A stretch of DNA of 45,563 nt from UBA7236 sp043727235 (GCA_043727235.1 JAYSYX010000048.1:1-45563); one strand, 5' to 3'; counted from the stretch's first letter, positions 7,485 to 17,700 are shown. Translations and numbers: made by a program. The notes: a model not told the origin generated them from the sequence alone.

Positions 7485-9785
7485 ATGAAAAGAAAATTAA
7501 CTCTTTGTTTGTGGATATTAATATTGAATGCTCCTCAACGCTCGTATGCGCAGACTAATTCTATTGGACTAAAGGGTGAACGAATTATTAATTTTGAATC
7601 ATTTTCACCATTGGAACAAACAAACATTTCGGAAGAATTAATGATTTTATCACCGGAATTTGTTTATTCGCATCCTGAATTCGGAAAAAACCCATATGAT
7701 ACTCCATGTGAAGACTGTATTGAGCTACTTGACAGAAGAACAGAAAACACGCGTTATTATGTAAAAAAAGGAAGTTTAGGAAGCTATTTTTATAAACAGA
7801 CCTCCAATAAAGATTTGCATTTCAAAAATGAAAAAAACGAATTTATTTCCATTGACCCTAGATTAAAACCAACTGATATTCCCGGAATATATTCCGCAAC
7901 ACAACAAAATTTTTCTACTTCCTTAAATCTTTTGGAAGGTTATTCTCAATTGGAAATTGGTGGTTCAAAATCAATAAAATTCAATAAATCACTTTCTATA
8001 TTTTCAGTAAATACTACAGATGGAATTTCCGCATCTGTTCCAATAAACGCGGAATATTCAAATTATACAGTTGGAAATGATGGATGTAAGATAAATAATA
8101 CATGGAATGGTATCAATACAGAGATCAAATATGAAGAATCAAGTATAAAAACTAATTTTATTTTGAATGATCTCAGCGCAATTAATGTTAATGATAAATT
8201 TACAATTTTTGAAGATATTCTGGATTTACCAGAGTACATGCATATCATTTATGATCAATATGAAGGTTCATTTAATGCAAATGGAATTTGGGAGGGAGAT
8301 CTTCTTCTTGTAGACCAATATGAAATTGAATATGTACGATTTTTGAGACCTGTGATTTATGATTCTGATTCATCAGAAAAACGGGACAGTGTCTTATTCA
8401 ACTCAGGATATAAGATAATAACAGACGGTGAATATTGTAAAATTCAACTTTTTGTAAGTAATGACTATTTAAAAGATGAGAATAGAGTTTTTCCGATTAC
8501 AATCGATCCATTAGTATTTATCACTACTTTGTGGCTCGGGACAATCGGTTCAAACTATTTAACAACTTGTGATTATGTTGTGAACGTAGCAACCCCAACC
8601 AATGCAACACTAACAAACGCCACAATATATTGGGAAGTATATGGTTCTGTGTTAGGGACCTGTGGTGTTACTGCAGCTCAAAGATGTTATATAGATAAAT
8701 CTTATACACGTTTTACAACTTCATGCGGAACAAGCCCCACAGATCCTACGTTATATTGGGTATGCGCCGGTGCTTGCGGCTTTTATTCACCACCTGTATG
8801 GGGAGCCACCACACCATCACAACCAGGTTTAGTTACTTGTCTCCCTCCTCAATGTGCATCTTATAATATTCCATTTACTGTTGGCTTATTGAGAAATGCA
8901 TGTTCATCAACTCCTTGTGCTACCTCATGTATTCGTATTCAAAGAATTGATGTAACTATAGAAGGTCACACCATAGAACCACTTGCGGTAATTGGCGCAA
9001 TCGGGATGGATACCTATACCATAACAGATTGTATTAATCAAACTGCAACTTTTACGGCAAGCGTTTTATATGGAGTACCACCATATACTTACTCATGGTC
9101 ACCATCAGGCGGAACCGGTATGGTTGATACTGATGTTTATCCGCTTGGAGTTACTGTGGTAACATTAACCGTAACCGATGCATGCGGAAATATTATAACT
9201 GATAATGTTACGGTAACAAATCCCTGTTTATTGCCCATTACCTTAACTTCCTTCAACGGATATCATGCGGATGGAATGAATTATTTGCACTGGTCCACAT
9301 CTTCAGAACAGAACAGCGAATTATTTATTGTAGAAAGGTCGTTTGACGGATTTTCATTTGAGGCGATTGGTTCATTACCTGCCGCAGGAAACAGCAATTA
9401 TGCGATAGATTATTCTTTTACCGACACAAAACCGGCAGCATCTATAAATTATTATCGGTTAAGAGAACAGGACCTTGACGGAACTGTTTCTTATTCAGGA
9501 ATTATCGCGATTCGATCAGAAGAATTAAATGTAAACTCCATTGTTTTAAATTCAAGCAATCCCGCAAACGGCGAATTAAATGTTTCTATAGTTTCTACTA
9601 CGGAAGGTATTGGAAGTTTCGAAATTATTGATATTTCGGGAAGGATCATTTACAATAAAAACATTTTCCTCAACAATGGAATTAATTCCATAATGTTATA
9701 TCCCGGCCAAATTACTGCAGGCACTTACATACTGAAATTTACAAAGAATGATCAGTTTGAGACGATAAAGTTTGAGATGTTTTAA
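7485..9785 (+). CDS. T9SS cargo protein with PKD-like domain and C-terminal sorting domain
   Basis: The start is placed at ATG 7485, where MKRKLTLCLWILILNAPQRS followed by YAQ forms a signal peptide. An ATG at 7455 would put ten residues before it. Residues ~25-345 form a domain ending in FPITIDPLVF, a phrase typical of large secreted beta-rich or RHS-like proteins. Residues ~350-495 are Cys/Thr-rich. Residues ~498-582 resemble a PKD/SprB-like Ig fold (PPYTYSWSPSGGTG). Residues ~585-680 hold the NSELFIVERSFDG-type module that often precedes the sorting signal. The end (from about 682, with GRIIYNK and AGTYILKF) is a type A T9SS domain. No catalytic motif is seen; a surface or adhesive role is inferred. 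It follows a terminator directly, and no strong TAnnTTTG box is visible. Confidence 0.8.
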   Translation: MKRKLTLCLWILILNAPQRSYAQTNSIGLKGERIINFESFSPLEQTNISEELMILSPEFVYSHPEFGKNPYDTPCEDCIELLDRRTENTRYYVKKGSLGSYFYKQTSNKDLHFKNEKNEFISIDPRLKPTDIPGIYSATQQNFSTSLNLLEGYSQLEIGGSKSIKFNKSLSIFSVNTTDGISASVPINAEYSNYTVGNDGCKINNTWNGINTEIKYEESSIKTNFILNDLSAINVNDKFTIFEDILDLPEYMHIIYDQYEGSFNANGIWEGDLLLVDQYEIEYVRFLRPVIYDSDSSEKRDSVLFNSGYKIITDGEYCKIQLFVSNDYLKDENRVFPITIDPLVFITTLWLGTIGSNYLTTCDYVVNVATPTNATLTNATIYWEVYGSVLGTCGVTAAQRCYIDKSYTRFTTSCGTSPTDPTLYWVCAGACGFYSPPVWGATTPSQPGLVTCLPPQCASYNIPFTVGLLRNACSSTPCATSCIRIQRIDVTIEGHTIEPLAVIGAIGMDTYTITDCINQTATFTASVLYGVPPYTYSWSPSGGTGMVDTDVYPLGVTVVTLTVTDACGNIITDNVTVTNPCLLPITLTSFNGYHADGMNYLHWSTSSEQNSELFIVERSFDGFSFEAIGSLPAAGNSNYAIDYSFTDTKPAASINYYRLREQDLDGTVSYSGIIAIRSEELNVNSIVLNSSNPANGELNVSIVSTTEGIGSFEIIDISGRIIYNKNIFLNNGINSIMLYPGQITAGTYILKFTKNDQFETIKFEMF

Positions 9786-9960
9786 TGAGGAGAGAGGAGT
9801 AAGGAGTTTAAATTTCTTGCGAAATTTTTGCCAACCCCACCCTTTGTTTTCCTATGTCTTATTTCCTAGGTCATAGGTCAAAAAAGGTGTAAGGAGTTTA
9901 AATTTTTTGCGAAATTTTACTAAATACACACGATTGGTTTCCTGTCCCCATATGCCCTGT
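9786..9960 (+). repeat. 3'-end repeat family, copies 3 and 4 in tandem
   Basis: Two tandem copies each begin with AAGGAGTTTAAATTT. The palindromes lie at 9810-9827 (AAATTTC-TTGC-GAAATTT) and 9900-9917 (AAATTTT-TTGC-GAAATTT). In the second, the changed arm base still allows a G-U pair in RNA. Each is followed by a variant of the CCACCnTTTGTTTTCC box and by words such as CCTAGGTCATAGGTC. It sits directly after the stop codon of the T9SS cargo gene. The rest of the spacer to 10057 holds nothing else I recognise apart from a TATATTTG at 9992-9999. Confidence 0.65.
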
Positions 9961-10057
9961 CCATAGTCCCTAATTCTATGACCATTTTTATTATATTTGT
10001 ATAAGATAATAGCGACTTGTTTGACCTTTAATTGATATTTATTTTATATACAATAAC

Positions 10058-10101
10058 CATTTTTGGCTATTGTAGCTTGGATTCTGATTGTTTTACATTT
10101 G
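10058..10101 (+). promoter_or_regulatory. Promoter of protease/two-component operon with shared upstream motif
   Basis: CATTTTTGGCTATTG (10058-10072) lies exactly 21 bases before TACATTTG (10094-10101), a TAnnTTTG -7 box. The ATTG at the end of the motif falls at the -33 position. The same 15-base motif (14 of 15 identical) and the same 21-base spacing occur before the giant surface protein gene. Transcription would start near 10108, 12 bases before the ATG at 10120. Confidence 0.6.
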
Positions 10102-10119
10102 ACAATTAAATTACCCTAT

Positions 10120-11217
10120 ATGCCAAAATCATCCGGAAAAACCACAAAAACAAGTAAAAGGGATATTAAAAAAAACCCTACTCCTGTTCAGAAAAAGAGC
10201 GTAACAAAGAGAGGAAACTCTGTTAAAAAATCACCGAAAGCTTCTGCAACTATTGGTCGTAATTATAATACACAAAACGCCAATAACGGGCAAATAAATA
10301 ATGCGACCATAAGGCCGATCGAAGAAAGTGCTATTCAAAAATTAATAAGTAAAAACAAATTTCCACTACAGGGTTCGATTATTAAAACTAAAAAGGAAAT
10401 TGATGGTTCCGGTATGGTTATCGGCATACTTGATACCGGAGTTTTCGAACACGACGACTTAAAGGGAAAGATCGTTAGCAAAATTAATTTTAATGGAAAT
10501 ACTGAATATGTGGAGGATAGGCAGGGTCATGGTACTCATATAGCCGGAATAATAGCCGGTAGCGAAAGTAAAAAAGTAAAACAAATAAAAGGAATTGCTC
10601 CGGGAGCTAAAATTGTTTCTGTAAAAATCACCCTTGGCGAAAATGACGAAACTGCTTTATGGCACATTGCTGATGGTCTGGAACGCATACGAGATCATAA
10701 TAAAAAGAAAAAACAAAAATATAAGGTTACTGCAATTGTAATATGTTTTAATGCATTTGATAATGTTGATCGGTATGTAGTAACGCAACATCATAGAATA
10801 GCCAGATTAATAAAAGAATTTTACGTTCAGAATATTCCCGTAATATGCAGCAGCGGAAATAACTACGACCAATTTCAAAATATAAACGGACTTGCATATC
10901 CTGCATATCTGCAACATGTTATTGCTTGTGCTGCAACCTATAATGATGCAACCGAAAAAAAATTAGGAGAGTATACGGAATTTAGCCAGCGGATAAATCC
11001 GGGAAATACTATATTCAATAATTATTTTCTCAATGCCCCGGGATATAATACTATTTCCACCGGAATTGAATCAAAAACTAGTTATACTTCAATTTCAGGT
11101 AGTAGTCAGGCAGCCGCTATTATTGCAGGTACCATCCTATTGATACAACAACAATTTTATCTGACCAAAAAGAAAATGCCTACTGTAAATGAAATTGTGG
11201 AACAGTTAAAAAAATAA
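10120..11217 (+). CDS. Subtilisin-like (S8) serine protease without signal peptide
   Basis: This is a peptidase S8 family protein of 365 residues. The catalytic triad is in the normal order: Asp105 (GILDTG), His137 (GHGTHIAG) and Ser329 in ISGSSQAAA, where family members usually have GTSMAAP. The oxyanion Asn247 is in SSGNN. The first ~55 residues are a basic, low-complexity Lys/Ser/Thr-rich tail in place of the usual signal peptide and I9 propeptide, so a cytoplasmic location is inferred. A TTG at 10063 could add a hydrophobic MAIVAWILIVLHL-type segment, but that stretch contains the predicted promoter, so ATG 10120 is preferred. It is the first gene of an apparent operon with a tandem-domain protein, a sensor kinase and a response regulator (gaps 33, 27 and 63 bases). 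A substrate is not evident. Confidence 0.88.
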   Translation: MPKSSGKTTKTSKRDIKKNPTPVQKKSVTKRGNSVKKSPKASATIGRNYNTQNANNGQINNATIRPIEESAIQKLISKNKFPLQGSIIKTKKEIDGSGMVIGILDTGVFEHDDLKGKIVSKINFNGNTEYVEDRQGHGTHIAGIIAGSESKKVKQIKGIAPGAKIVSVKITLGENDETALWHIADGLERIRDHNKKKKQKYKVTAIVICFNAFDNVDRYVVTQHHRIARLIKEFYVQNIPVICSSGNNYDQFQNINGLAYPAYLQHVIACAATYNDATEKKLGEYTEFSQRINPGNTIFNNYFLNAPGYNTISTGIESKTSYTSISGSSQAAAIIAGTILLIQQQFYLTKKKMPTVNEIVEQLKK

Positions 11218-11250
11218 ATACTCTTTCAAAACAAATTAAACATTTAACTT

Positions 11251-11886
11251 ATGATGCCATTAAAACCCTATGGTTGGATAAATGAATCCTCTAGTACCAA
11301 GAAAGTGGAATATTTTATTAACCTCGTTACGGCAACCACAGAATACAAGGTGAATAATGTTATTCCTTCAACACCTGATAGCAATACTATCCTTTTAACA
11401 TGTTTGGTTAGTCCGGGTTCGGGGCCGGATGTTTATTCAGGCAGTTACAACATACCTGGAAGTTCTTCGGCAAATAAAGTGATAATTGTAGTTATGCAGG
11501 ATACAACTTTAAAAGGAAAAGTTGTAATGCGACTTAATGTAAATCACTTTTTATCAAATCCGATAAAACCATTTTGCTGGATAAAATTGATTTCTGTTAG
11601 CAATACCGAAGTATATAGTTATATCGATCTTACAGCTCAGAATTTTTCGCTTTCAACAAGTCCAACCATTACAACCGATAGCGCCAATCATCGTATCACT
11701 TTAGAATACACATTGAACAGCATTTCCGGATCAGGTATTGAGGAAGAAAGGGTATTTAATCTTTCCGGATACGACCCTAGCACTTATGAATTTGTTGAGA
11801 TAAATGTTAAAACTCCATCAGGTTCAACTTCAAAAGGGAAAGGAACAACCAGCCAATCGGAATCTGATTCCTCTGGTGATGATTAA
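11251..11886 (+). CDS. Unrecognised protein made of two tandem copies of one domain
   Basis: This 211-residue protein has no signal peptide and no family I can name. It is an internal duplication. LKPYGWIN at residue 4 matches IKPFCWIK at 105. KKVEYFINL (17-25) matches TEVYSYIDL. TILLTCLVSPGSGPD matches RITLEYTLNSISGSGIE. YSGSYNIPGSSSANKVIIVV matches ERVFNLSGYDPSTYEFVEIN. The period is ~101 residues and the composition suggests beta strands. The last ~20 residues are Ser/Asp-rich and acidic. It lies between the protease and sensor kinase genes, so it may be a partner, substrate or inhibitor of the protease; this is inference from position and opposite tail charges. The downstream kinase gene is in the same reading frame beyond the TAA. 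Confidence 0.75.
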   Translation: MMPLKPYGWINESSSTKKVEYFINLVTATTEYKVNNVIPSTPDSNTILLTCLVSPGSGPDVYSGSYNIPGSSSANKVIIVVMQDTTLKGKVVMRLNVNHFLSNPIKPFCWIKLISVSNTEVYSYIDLTAQNFSLSTSPTITTDSANHRITLEYTLNSISGSGIEEERVFNLSGYDPSTYEFVEINVKTPSGSTSKGKGTTSQSESDSSGDD

Positions 11887-11913
11887 ATTTGGATCAAAAT
11901 AATACAGCAATCC

Positions 11914-13866
11914 TTGAACCAATTAAATGCCTCCATAAAAAATCCTATTATATATCTTTTGTTATTGTTTTGTCTTTTGTTTTATGCCTGTAATAAAAAG
12001 CAAGAAATACATAATCAACTCTCTAATTCTGAATATTTAAAGGATACTGCAGAAATAAATCAGCTGAATTCACTGAGTTTTAAGATCAGAACCTTGTATC
12101 CTGACTCTTCAAAATTACTTGCATTAAAAGCAATTGAACATTCTTCTAAAATAGATTATAAAAAAGGACTTGGAGAAGGATATACAAGACTTGGTATATT
12201 GGAAAAAAACATTGGAAACAACGATTCAGCAATTTATTATCACAGCAAAAGTCTTTATTACAGGCAATTGGATAAAGACAGTCTGGCAATTGGAAGAAGT
12301 TATAATAATATTGGAAATATATTCAATAAAATGAATAATTACGATTCAGCTATTTATTACCACCTGGAAGCGGTAAAGATCGCTGAATTATTTCAAGATA
12401 CCGCAGATCTAGCAGATTATACTAATAATCTCGGCATCGATTTTAATAAAAACGGTGATTATACAGAGGCGTATAAATACAATATAAAGTATCTTAAACT
12501 TGCTCAACATTTAAATGATACATTAAAAACATTGAAAGCACATGTAAATTTAAGTTCAACCTTAATCGATAGTGTTGGATTAAATTCCAATTATGATCAT
12601 TTGTTGGATACCGCTTTGGTGCATTTAAATGTAGTATTTAAAAATAAGGAATGGCTTGCAGAGGATAATATTTTAGCAGATGCATATAGCAACGCAGGTT
12701 TAATTTATCAATCGCGTATAAATAAGGATCTCGACAGCGCCTTATATTGTTTTGAAAAGGCAATGAATATTTATAGAGCAGGAAATTCTGCGGAGTTATG
12801 CCAGGCATTAAGCAATATCGGATTATTAAATGTGGAATTAAAAAATTACAAAATCGCCTTAGGTTTTTTTGAGGAAAGCAATCTTTTAGCCATTGAAGCC
12901 GATAAAAAAGACATATTAAAAGTAAATGCAGAAAACCTGGCTTATATTCACAATAATTTAGGGAATTATAAAAAAGCATCTGAATATCTGAACGATTATA
13001 TTAGATATAATGCTTCCATCTACAACGAAGAGAAAACACGTGTCATAGCCGAGATGCATACAAAATATGAAACTGAAAAAAAAGATACCAAAAACCGATT
13101 TCTTGCAGAACAAAACGAGATGCAACAAATAATGCTCAACAAGCGTGAAGTTCAAATTGTAGTTATTGTTTTTCTTGCATGTTCTCTTTTTACAATTACT
13201 ATTCTACTATTTAACCGCCGGCAATTACAACGAAAACTGGATTATCAACAACAACTGGAAAAAGACAGAATGCGCATCAGCAAGGACCTTCATGATGATA
13301 TTGGAGGTGCACTTACAAGTATTTCAATGTATAGCGGTGTTATAAATGAACAAATTAATAATAATCAAACCGCAGAGGCACAAAATTATCTTTCGGAAAT
13401 AGCGGATACTTCACGAGAACTGATGGGAAAAATGAGTGATCTTGTTTGGGCCATAAACCCTGTTAACGACAGTTTTGAAAACCTGATACAAAGAGTGCGG
13501 AATTATGCTCTCAGGATTCTGCAAGCACAAAATATGACCTTGCATTTTAATACAGATCCTGCTGTTAATCACATCGAATTACACATGGATATAAGGCATC
13601 ACCTGTTTATGATATTAAAAGAATTAATTACCAATGCAGCAAAATATTCGAAAGCAAAAAACGTATTCATTACTTTGCAAAAATTTCAGGAAGAAATAAT
13701 AATCAGCTTAAAAGACGATGGTATCGGTTTTGATCCTAAAATTGAATTTGAGGGCAATGGACTTAGAAATATGGCGCAAAGAGCAGAACAGAGTAAGTTA
13801 CAATTAGATATTATTTCAGAAGTGAATGAAGGAACAAGCGTTAAAATCCGTTTTCCAATAGTTTAA
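11914..13866 (+). CDS. TPR-containing sensor histidine kinase (HisKA_3 / NarX type)
   Basis: This is a membrane sensor kinase of 650 residues. The start is TTG 11914; no ATG gives a complete N-terminus. The N-terminus is hydrophobic and ends in FYAC, so it may be a signal anchor or a lipoprotein-type signal. About residues 50-390 are TPR repeats (NNIGNIFNKMNNYDSAIYYH-type units), presumably periplasmic. A transmembrane helix lies at about 412-434, then a coiled-coil linker. The HisKA_3 phosphoacceptor is His460 (DLHDDIGGALTS). The ATPase domain (about 560-650) shows the N box (ELITNAAKYS, Asn574) and the G box (DDGIGFDP, Asp601). It should phosphorylate the response regulator encoded next. 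The ligand is unknown; TPR sensors of this form are common in Bacteroidota. Confidence 0.9.
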   Translation: MNQLNASIKNPIIYLLLLFCLLFYACNKKQEIHNQLSNSEYLKDTAEINQLNSLSFKIRTLYPDSSKLLALKAIEHSSKIDYKKGLGEGYTRLGILEKNIGNNDSAIYYHSKSLYYRQLDKDSLAIGRSYNNIGNIFNKMNNYDSAIYYHLEAVKIAELFQDTADLADYTNNLGIDFNKNGDYTEAYKYNIKYLKLAQHLNDTLKTLKAHVNLSSTLIDSVGLNSNYDHLLDTALVHLNVVFKNKEWLAEDNILADAYSNAGLIYQSRINKDLDSALYCFEKAMNIYRAGNSAELCQALSNIGLLNVELKNYKIALGFFEESNLLAIEADKKDILKVNAENLAYIHNNLGNYKKASEYLNDYIRYNASIYNEEKTRVIAEMHTKYETEKKDTKNRFLAEQNEMQQIMLNKREVQIVVIVFLACSLFTITILLFNRRQLQRKLDYQQQLEKDRMRISKDLHDDIGGALTSISMYSGVINEQINNNQTAEAQNYLSEIADTSRELMGKMSDLVWAINPVNDSFENLIQRVRNYALRILQAQNMTLHFNTDPAVNHIELHMDIRHHLFMILKELITNAAKYSKAKNVFITLQKFQEEIIISLKDDGIGFDPKIEFEGNGLRNMAQRAEQSKLQLDIISEVNEGTSVKIRFPIV

Positions 13867-13884
13867 ATCACCATAAATGGTGAT
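13867..13884. promoter_or_regulatory. 18-base dyad between sensor kinase and response regulator genes
   Basis: ATCACCAT-AA-ATGGTGAT is a perfect inverted repeat starting at the first base after the kinase stop codon. It could be an operator or a small intercistronic hairpin. No T-run follows, so it is not a terminator. Confidence 0.45.
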
Positions 13885-13929
13885 AGGAAAATTTCAAAAC
13901 ATAACAGAACTTTACATTAAATATTTTAT

Positions 13930-14574
13930 ATGGCAATTCGTGTAACAGTTTTCGACGATCATAAGAAGGTGAGGGATGCATTGTCCATAATCATTAAGGG
14001 AACTCCCGGTCTTGAGTGGGGTGGCGGCTTTCCCAACTGTAATAATGTACTCAAAGATGTTGAAAAAGCAGACCCCGATGTTATCCTGATGGATATTGAA
14101 ATGCCCGGAACAACAGGAATTAATGCCGTAAAAATGGTAAGTGAAAAATTTCCCGCAATAAAAGTGATAATGCAAACCATTTTTGATGAGGATGATAAAA
14201 TATTCTACTCCATTTGTTTTGGAGCATCGGGATATATATTGAAAAGCACTCCCCCGGCACAAATTATAGAGGCGATTAAAGATGTATACAACGGCGGTGC
14301 ACCAATGACACCCCAGATAGCAAGCAAAGTATTAAATCTTTTTCAGAAAAATCTTTCCGAAAAACAAATAGCAGATGTAGATTATAATTTAAGTAAACGC
14401 GAAAAAGAGGTGCTTGAATTATTAGTAAAAGGATTGAGCTATAAACTCATTGCCAACGAACTGAATATAAGTTACGATACTGTACACTCCCATATCCGTA
14501 AAATATACGAAAAGCTACACGTTGCTTCTATGACTGAAGCGGTTTCCAAAGCACTAAAGGAGAATCTGGTGTAA
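13930..14574 (+). CDS. NarL/FixJ-type response regulator
   Basis: This two-component output regulator has 214 residues. The receiver domain occupies about residues 1-125, with acidic pocket Asp9-Asp10 (VFDDHKK), phosphoacceptor Asp55 (DVILMDIEMPG) and a Lys in GYILKSTPP. The LuxR-type helix-turn-helix lies at about 152-210 (LSKREKEVLELLVKG, then SYKLIANELNISYDTVHSH). It is the last gene of the protease/kinase operon and is surely the partner of the kinase just upstream. Its binding site is unknown; the motif shared between 10058 and 14668, or the dyad at 13867, are candidates. The gene ends 197 bases before the giant surface protein gene. Confidence 0.94.
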   Translation: MAIRVTVFDDHKKVRDALSIIIKGTPGLEWGGGFPNCNNVLKDVEKADPDVILMDIEMPGTTGINAVKMVSEKFPAIKVIMQTIFDEDDKIFYSICFGASGYILKSTPPAQIIEAIKDVYNGGAPMTPQIASKVLNLFQKNLSEKQIADVDYNLSKREKEVLELLVKGLSYKLIANELNISYDTVHSHIRKIYEKLHVASMTEAVSKALKENLV

Positions 14575-14667
14575 TACCAATTTAATCAGGTAGTACGACT
14601 CTTTCACTGCATCATACATTGCCCTGCATTTCTGCGCCCTGTGCTTTTTACTATTTCATTAAATCAT

Positions 14668-14711
14668 CATATTTGGCTATTGCAGAGAGCAGTATCACTA
14701 AGATAGTTTTG
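14668..14711 (+). promoter_or_regulatory. Promoter of giant surface protein gene with shared upstream motif
   Basis: CATATTTGGCTATTG (14668-14682) is followed after 21 bases by TAGTTTTG (14704-14711), the same arrangement as before the protease operon. Transcription would begin near 14718, giving a leader of about 50 bases. The rest of the 14575-14771 spacer holds nothing else I recognise. Confidence 0.6.
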
Positions 14712-14771
14712 GGTTTAATTAAATATGATCAATTCATTAGATTAAAATTTAACAAAAGCTAAACCTATTTT

Positions 14772-17700
14772 ATGAAAACTATTACAAACCCATTGTTCAT
14801 TACCATGAACACTTTAACAGCAAAAACAAAGAAAGTGATTAAATCATTTGAAAAAGTTGTTGCAATTACAAGCTGTTTATTTTTAGTAATTCCAAATGAA
14901 GTTACCGCACAAATTACCTTTGAGACAGCTTTATCCAACCCCTTTTCGATATCTGTGAATACTACACTAAACACTCCTCACTTCGCAGATCTGGATAATG
15001 ACGGAGATCAAGATTTAATTTCAGGAGAACAATTTGGCGGGTTTCTTTATTACCAAAATACGGGCACAACTTCATTACCAACCTTTACTGCCGGCGTGCT
15101 AAATCCATTTTCGCTTGCTTATATTGGAGCAGGCTCATCAATGAGCTGTTTTGATATTGATAATGATGGCGATATGGATTTGATGGCAGGAAGTAGTTAT
15201 GGCGACTTCCAATATTTCCAAAATATTGGTACGGCTTTTTCACCTTCCTTTGATGTAGTTCAGTTGAATCCTTTTTCTTTAACTGATAATGGTACTGGAT
15301 GTAATCCAAATTTTGTTGATTTAGATTCTGATGGTGATCAGGATTTAATTACATCAGATTATGGTGGCAATTTTCACTATTACCAAAATATAGGCACTAT
15401 TTCCTCTCCCTCCTATTCCGCTGTCCAAATTAATCCATTTTCACTGGCGGTGCTTGGAGGCTTTTTTTACATGGATGTCATCGATTTGGATCATGACGAT
15501 GACTTTGATTTATTAGTCGTTGCCAGCGGGGGTGACCTGCTTTATTATGAAAATATTGGTTCTTCTGAAACCGCACAATTCAACTCACCTCAATTAAATC
15601 CTTTTTCATTAACTGACATTGGTGTTCCATATGCGCCGACATTTGTTGATCTTGACAGTGACGGCGATCAGGATTTAATGTTAGGTGATTTTGATAGAAA
15701 TAATTATTATTTCGAAAATACAACATCAAGTGAATTCTATGATGATGATGCAGATGGATTTACTATATTAGAAGGTGATTGTGATGATAATAACGAACTC
15801 ATTAATCCATTAGCTTTAGAAAATTGTAATGGTATTGATGACAACTGCGATGGTTCAATAGATGATGGCCTGTTAGCATTTTGGGCACCGGATAATGATG
15901 GTGATGGATATGGCGATGTTATGAATGTTCTTGAATCTTGTTCACCACCCATGGGCTATATTACAAATAATGAAGATTGTGATGATACAAATGCTTCGAT
16001 AAATATTGGCGCACAGGAGATATGCGATGAAATTGATAACGATTGTGATGGGTTGATTGATGATGATGATCCATCCTGGTTTGCAAATCCACCTGCCGAT
16101 ATACAATGGCAACAAACTTATGGTAATGGTGGAAACGACTTTGCAAATGCTTTTATACATTCCCCTGACGGAGGTTATCTTCTAATTGGAGAAGTGTGGG
16201 GTTATTATGGAAGAGAGGCAAATTTCAGATCCTTAAATATGTCAGGAGTAACTGTGGAGGAAAACACCTTCGGCATGTATGGACAAATGTATCCACTTGC
16301 AGGTATCTATGATGAATCTATTGATAAATATATTATAGCGGGTAAAAAATCCGGTGATGCCTGGAATCCTGATCATTTCTGGTTTGCCGCTTTAAATGCG
16401 ACAACCCTTGAGCTGGATTATGAATACAATAACTTTGGCGGCACTGCGAATTATCACGAAGTGCGATCAATTATTAAACGCAGTACGGGCGGATATGTAG
16501 TAACCGGAACAACAGATTATACAGGTGCCCCAAGTTTTCATGAAGATTATTTTGCAGGTGTTCCCCATGATATATATTTTGCAAAGGTAGGAACGAATGG
16601 AGCCGTTATATGGGACAGGGCATTTGGCTCATCAGAAACCAATACCGGTAATGCGGTAATGGAAGCTTCTGATGGTGATTTTATTATTGCAGGTTCATCA
16701 AACGGAAACGGCAGCCATTTTGTGACAAGCGATGTAACAACGCATTTGGGAGGATCCGATTTCTGGGTATTTAAAATTGACAGCGCTACAGGAAATATTG
16801 AATGGCAATCTGTACTTGGTGGCAGTGGTTACGAAGAAATTTATAGTATGACCACAACTAATGATGGAAATTATATTGTTGCCGGAAAAACAAATTCAAC
16901 AAATGGGCAGGTTTTAGGTAATCATGGCGGATATGATTTCTGGATCGTTAAAATAAGCAGCGCAGATGGTTCACTCATCTGGCAGAAATGTCTTGGTGGA
17001 ACCGGTAATGAATACGCTTTTGATATTAAAAATACTGATGACGGCGGTTACATTGTTACCGGCCCAACAACCTCTACTGATGGGGATGTTTCAGGTAACC
17101 ATGGCTCTGAAGATATATGGGTGGTAAAATTGGATGAGGGAGGTAATTTATTATGGCAAAAATGTTTAGGCGGTTCCGCAGGTGACAGAAGAAATGAATT
17201 TGAATCACCACTTGAATCACCAATGATACTTGCTGATGATGATGATGGTTATACAGTGGCATCCTCTACATTATCCAATGATGGTGATGTTAGTGATAAT
17301 AACGGCGGGTACGATATGTGGCTTGCCAAGTTAAGCGCACCTGCAACTTCATCAATATGGTATCTCGATTCTGACAATGATGGATATGGTGATCCATTTT
17401 CAATTGGTTTTACATGTTCAGCACCAGCTAATTATGTATCAAATAACGACGACTGCAACGATACCGATATCAATGTTAATCCTCTTGGCACCGAAATATG
17501 CAACGAAATTGACGACAACTGCGACGGTTCAATTGATGAAGGCATAACAGTATTTTGGTCACCGGATAATGATGGTGATGGGTTCGGAGATGGCACAACC
17601 ATTCTTGCAACTTGTTCACCTCCAATTGGATATGTTTCTAATACCAATGATTGCGATGATACTAATGCTTCCATTTATATTGACGCCCCCGAATTATGCG

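Noticed and set aside
9992..9999. TATATTTG box upstream of the protease gene
   Set aside because: No -33 partner at good spacing, and it lies about 120 bases from the start; the box at 10094 with the shared motif fits better.
11251..13866. Possible fusion of the duplicated-domain protein and the sensor kinase, which share a reading frame
   Set aside because: A clean TAA separates them, the first protein ends in a natural acidic tail, and the kinase has its own hydrophobic N-terminus starting 27 bases later.
14575..14771. Possible small RNA or tRNA between the response regulator and the giant gene
   Set aside because: No cloverleaf, stable hairpin or T-run was found; only the promoter motif stands out.
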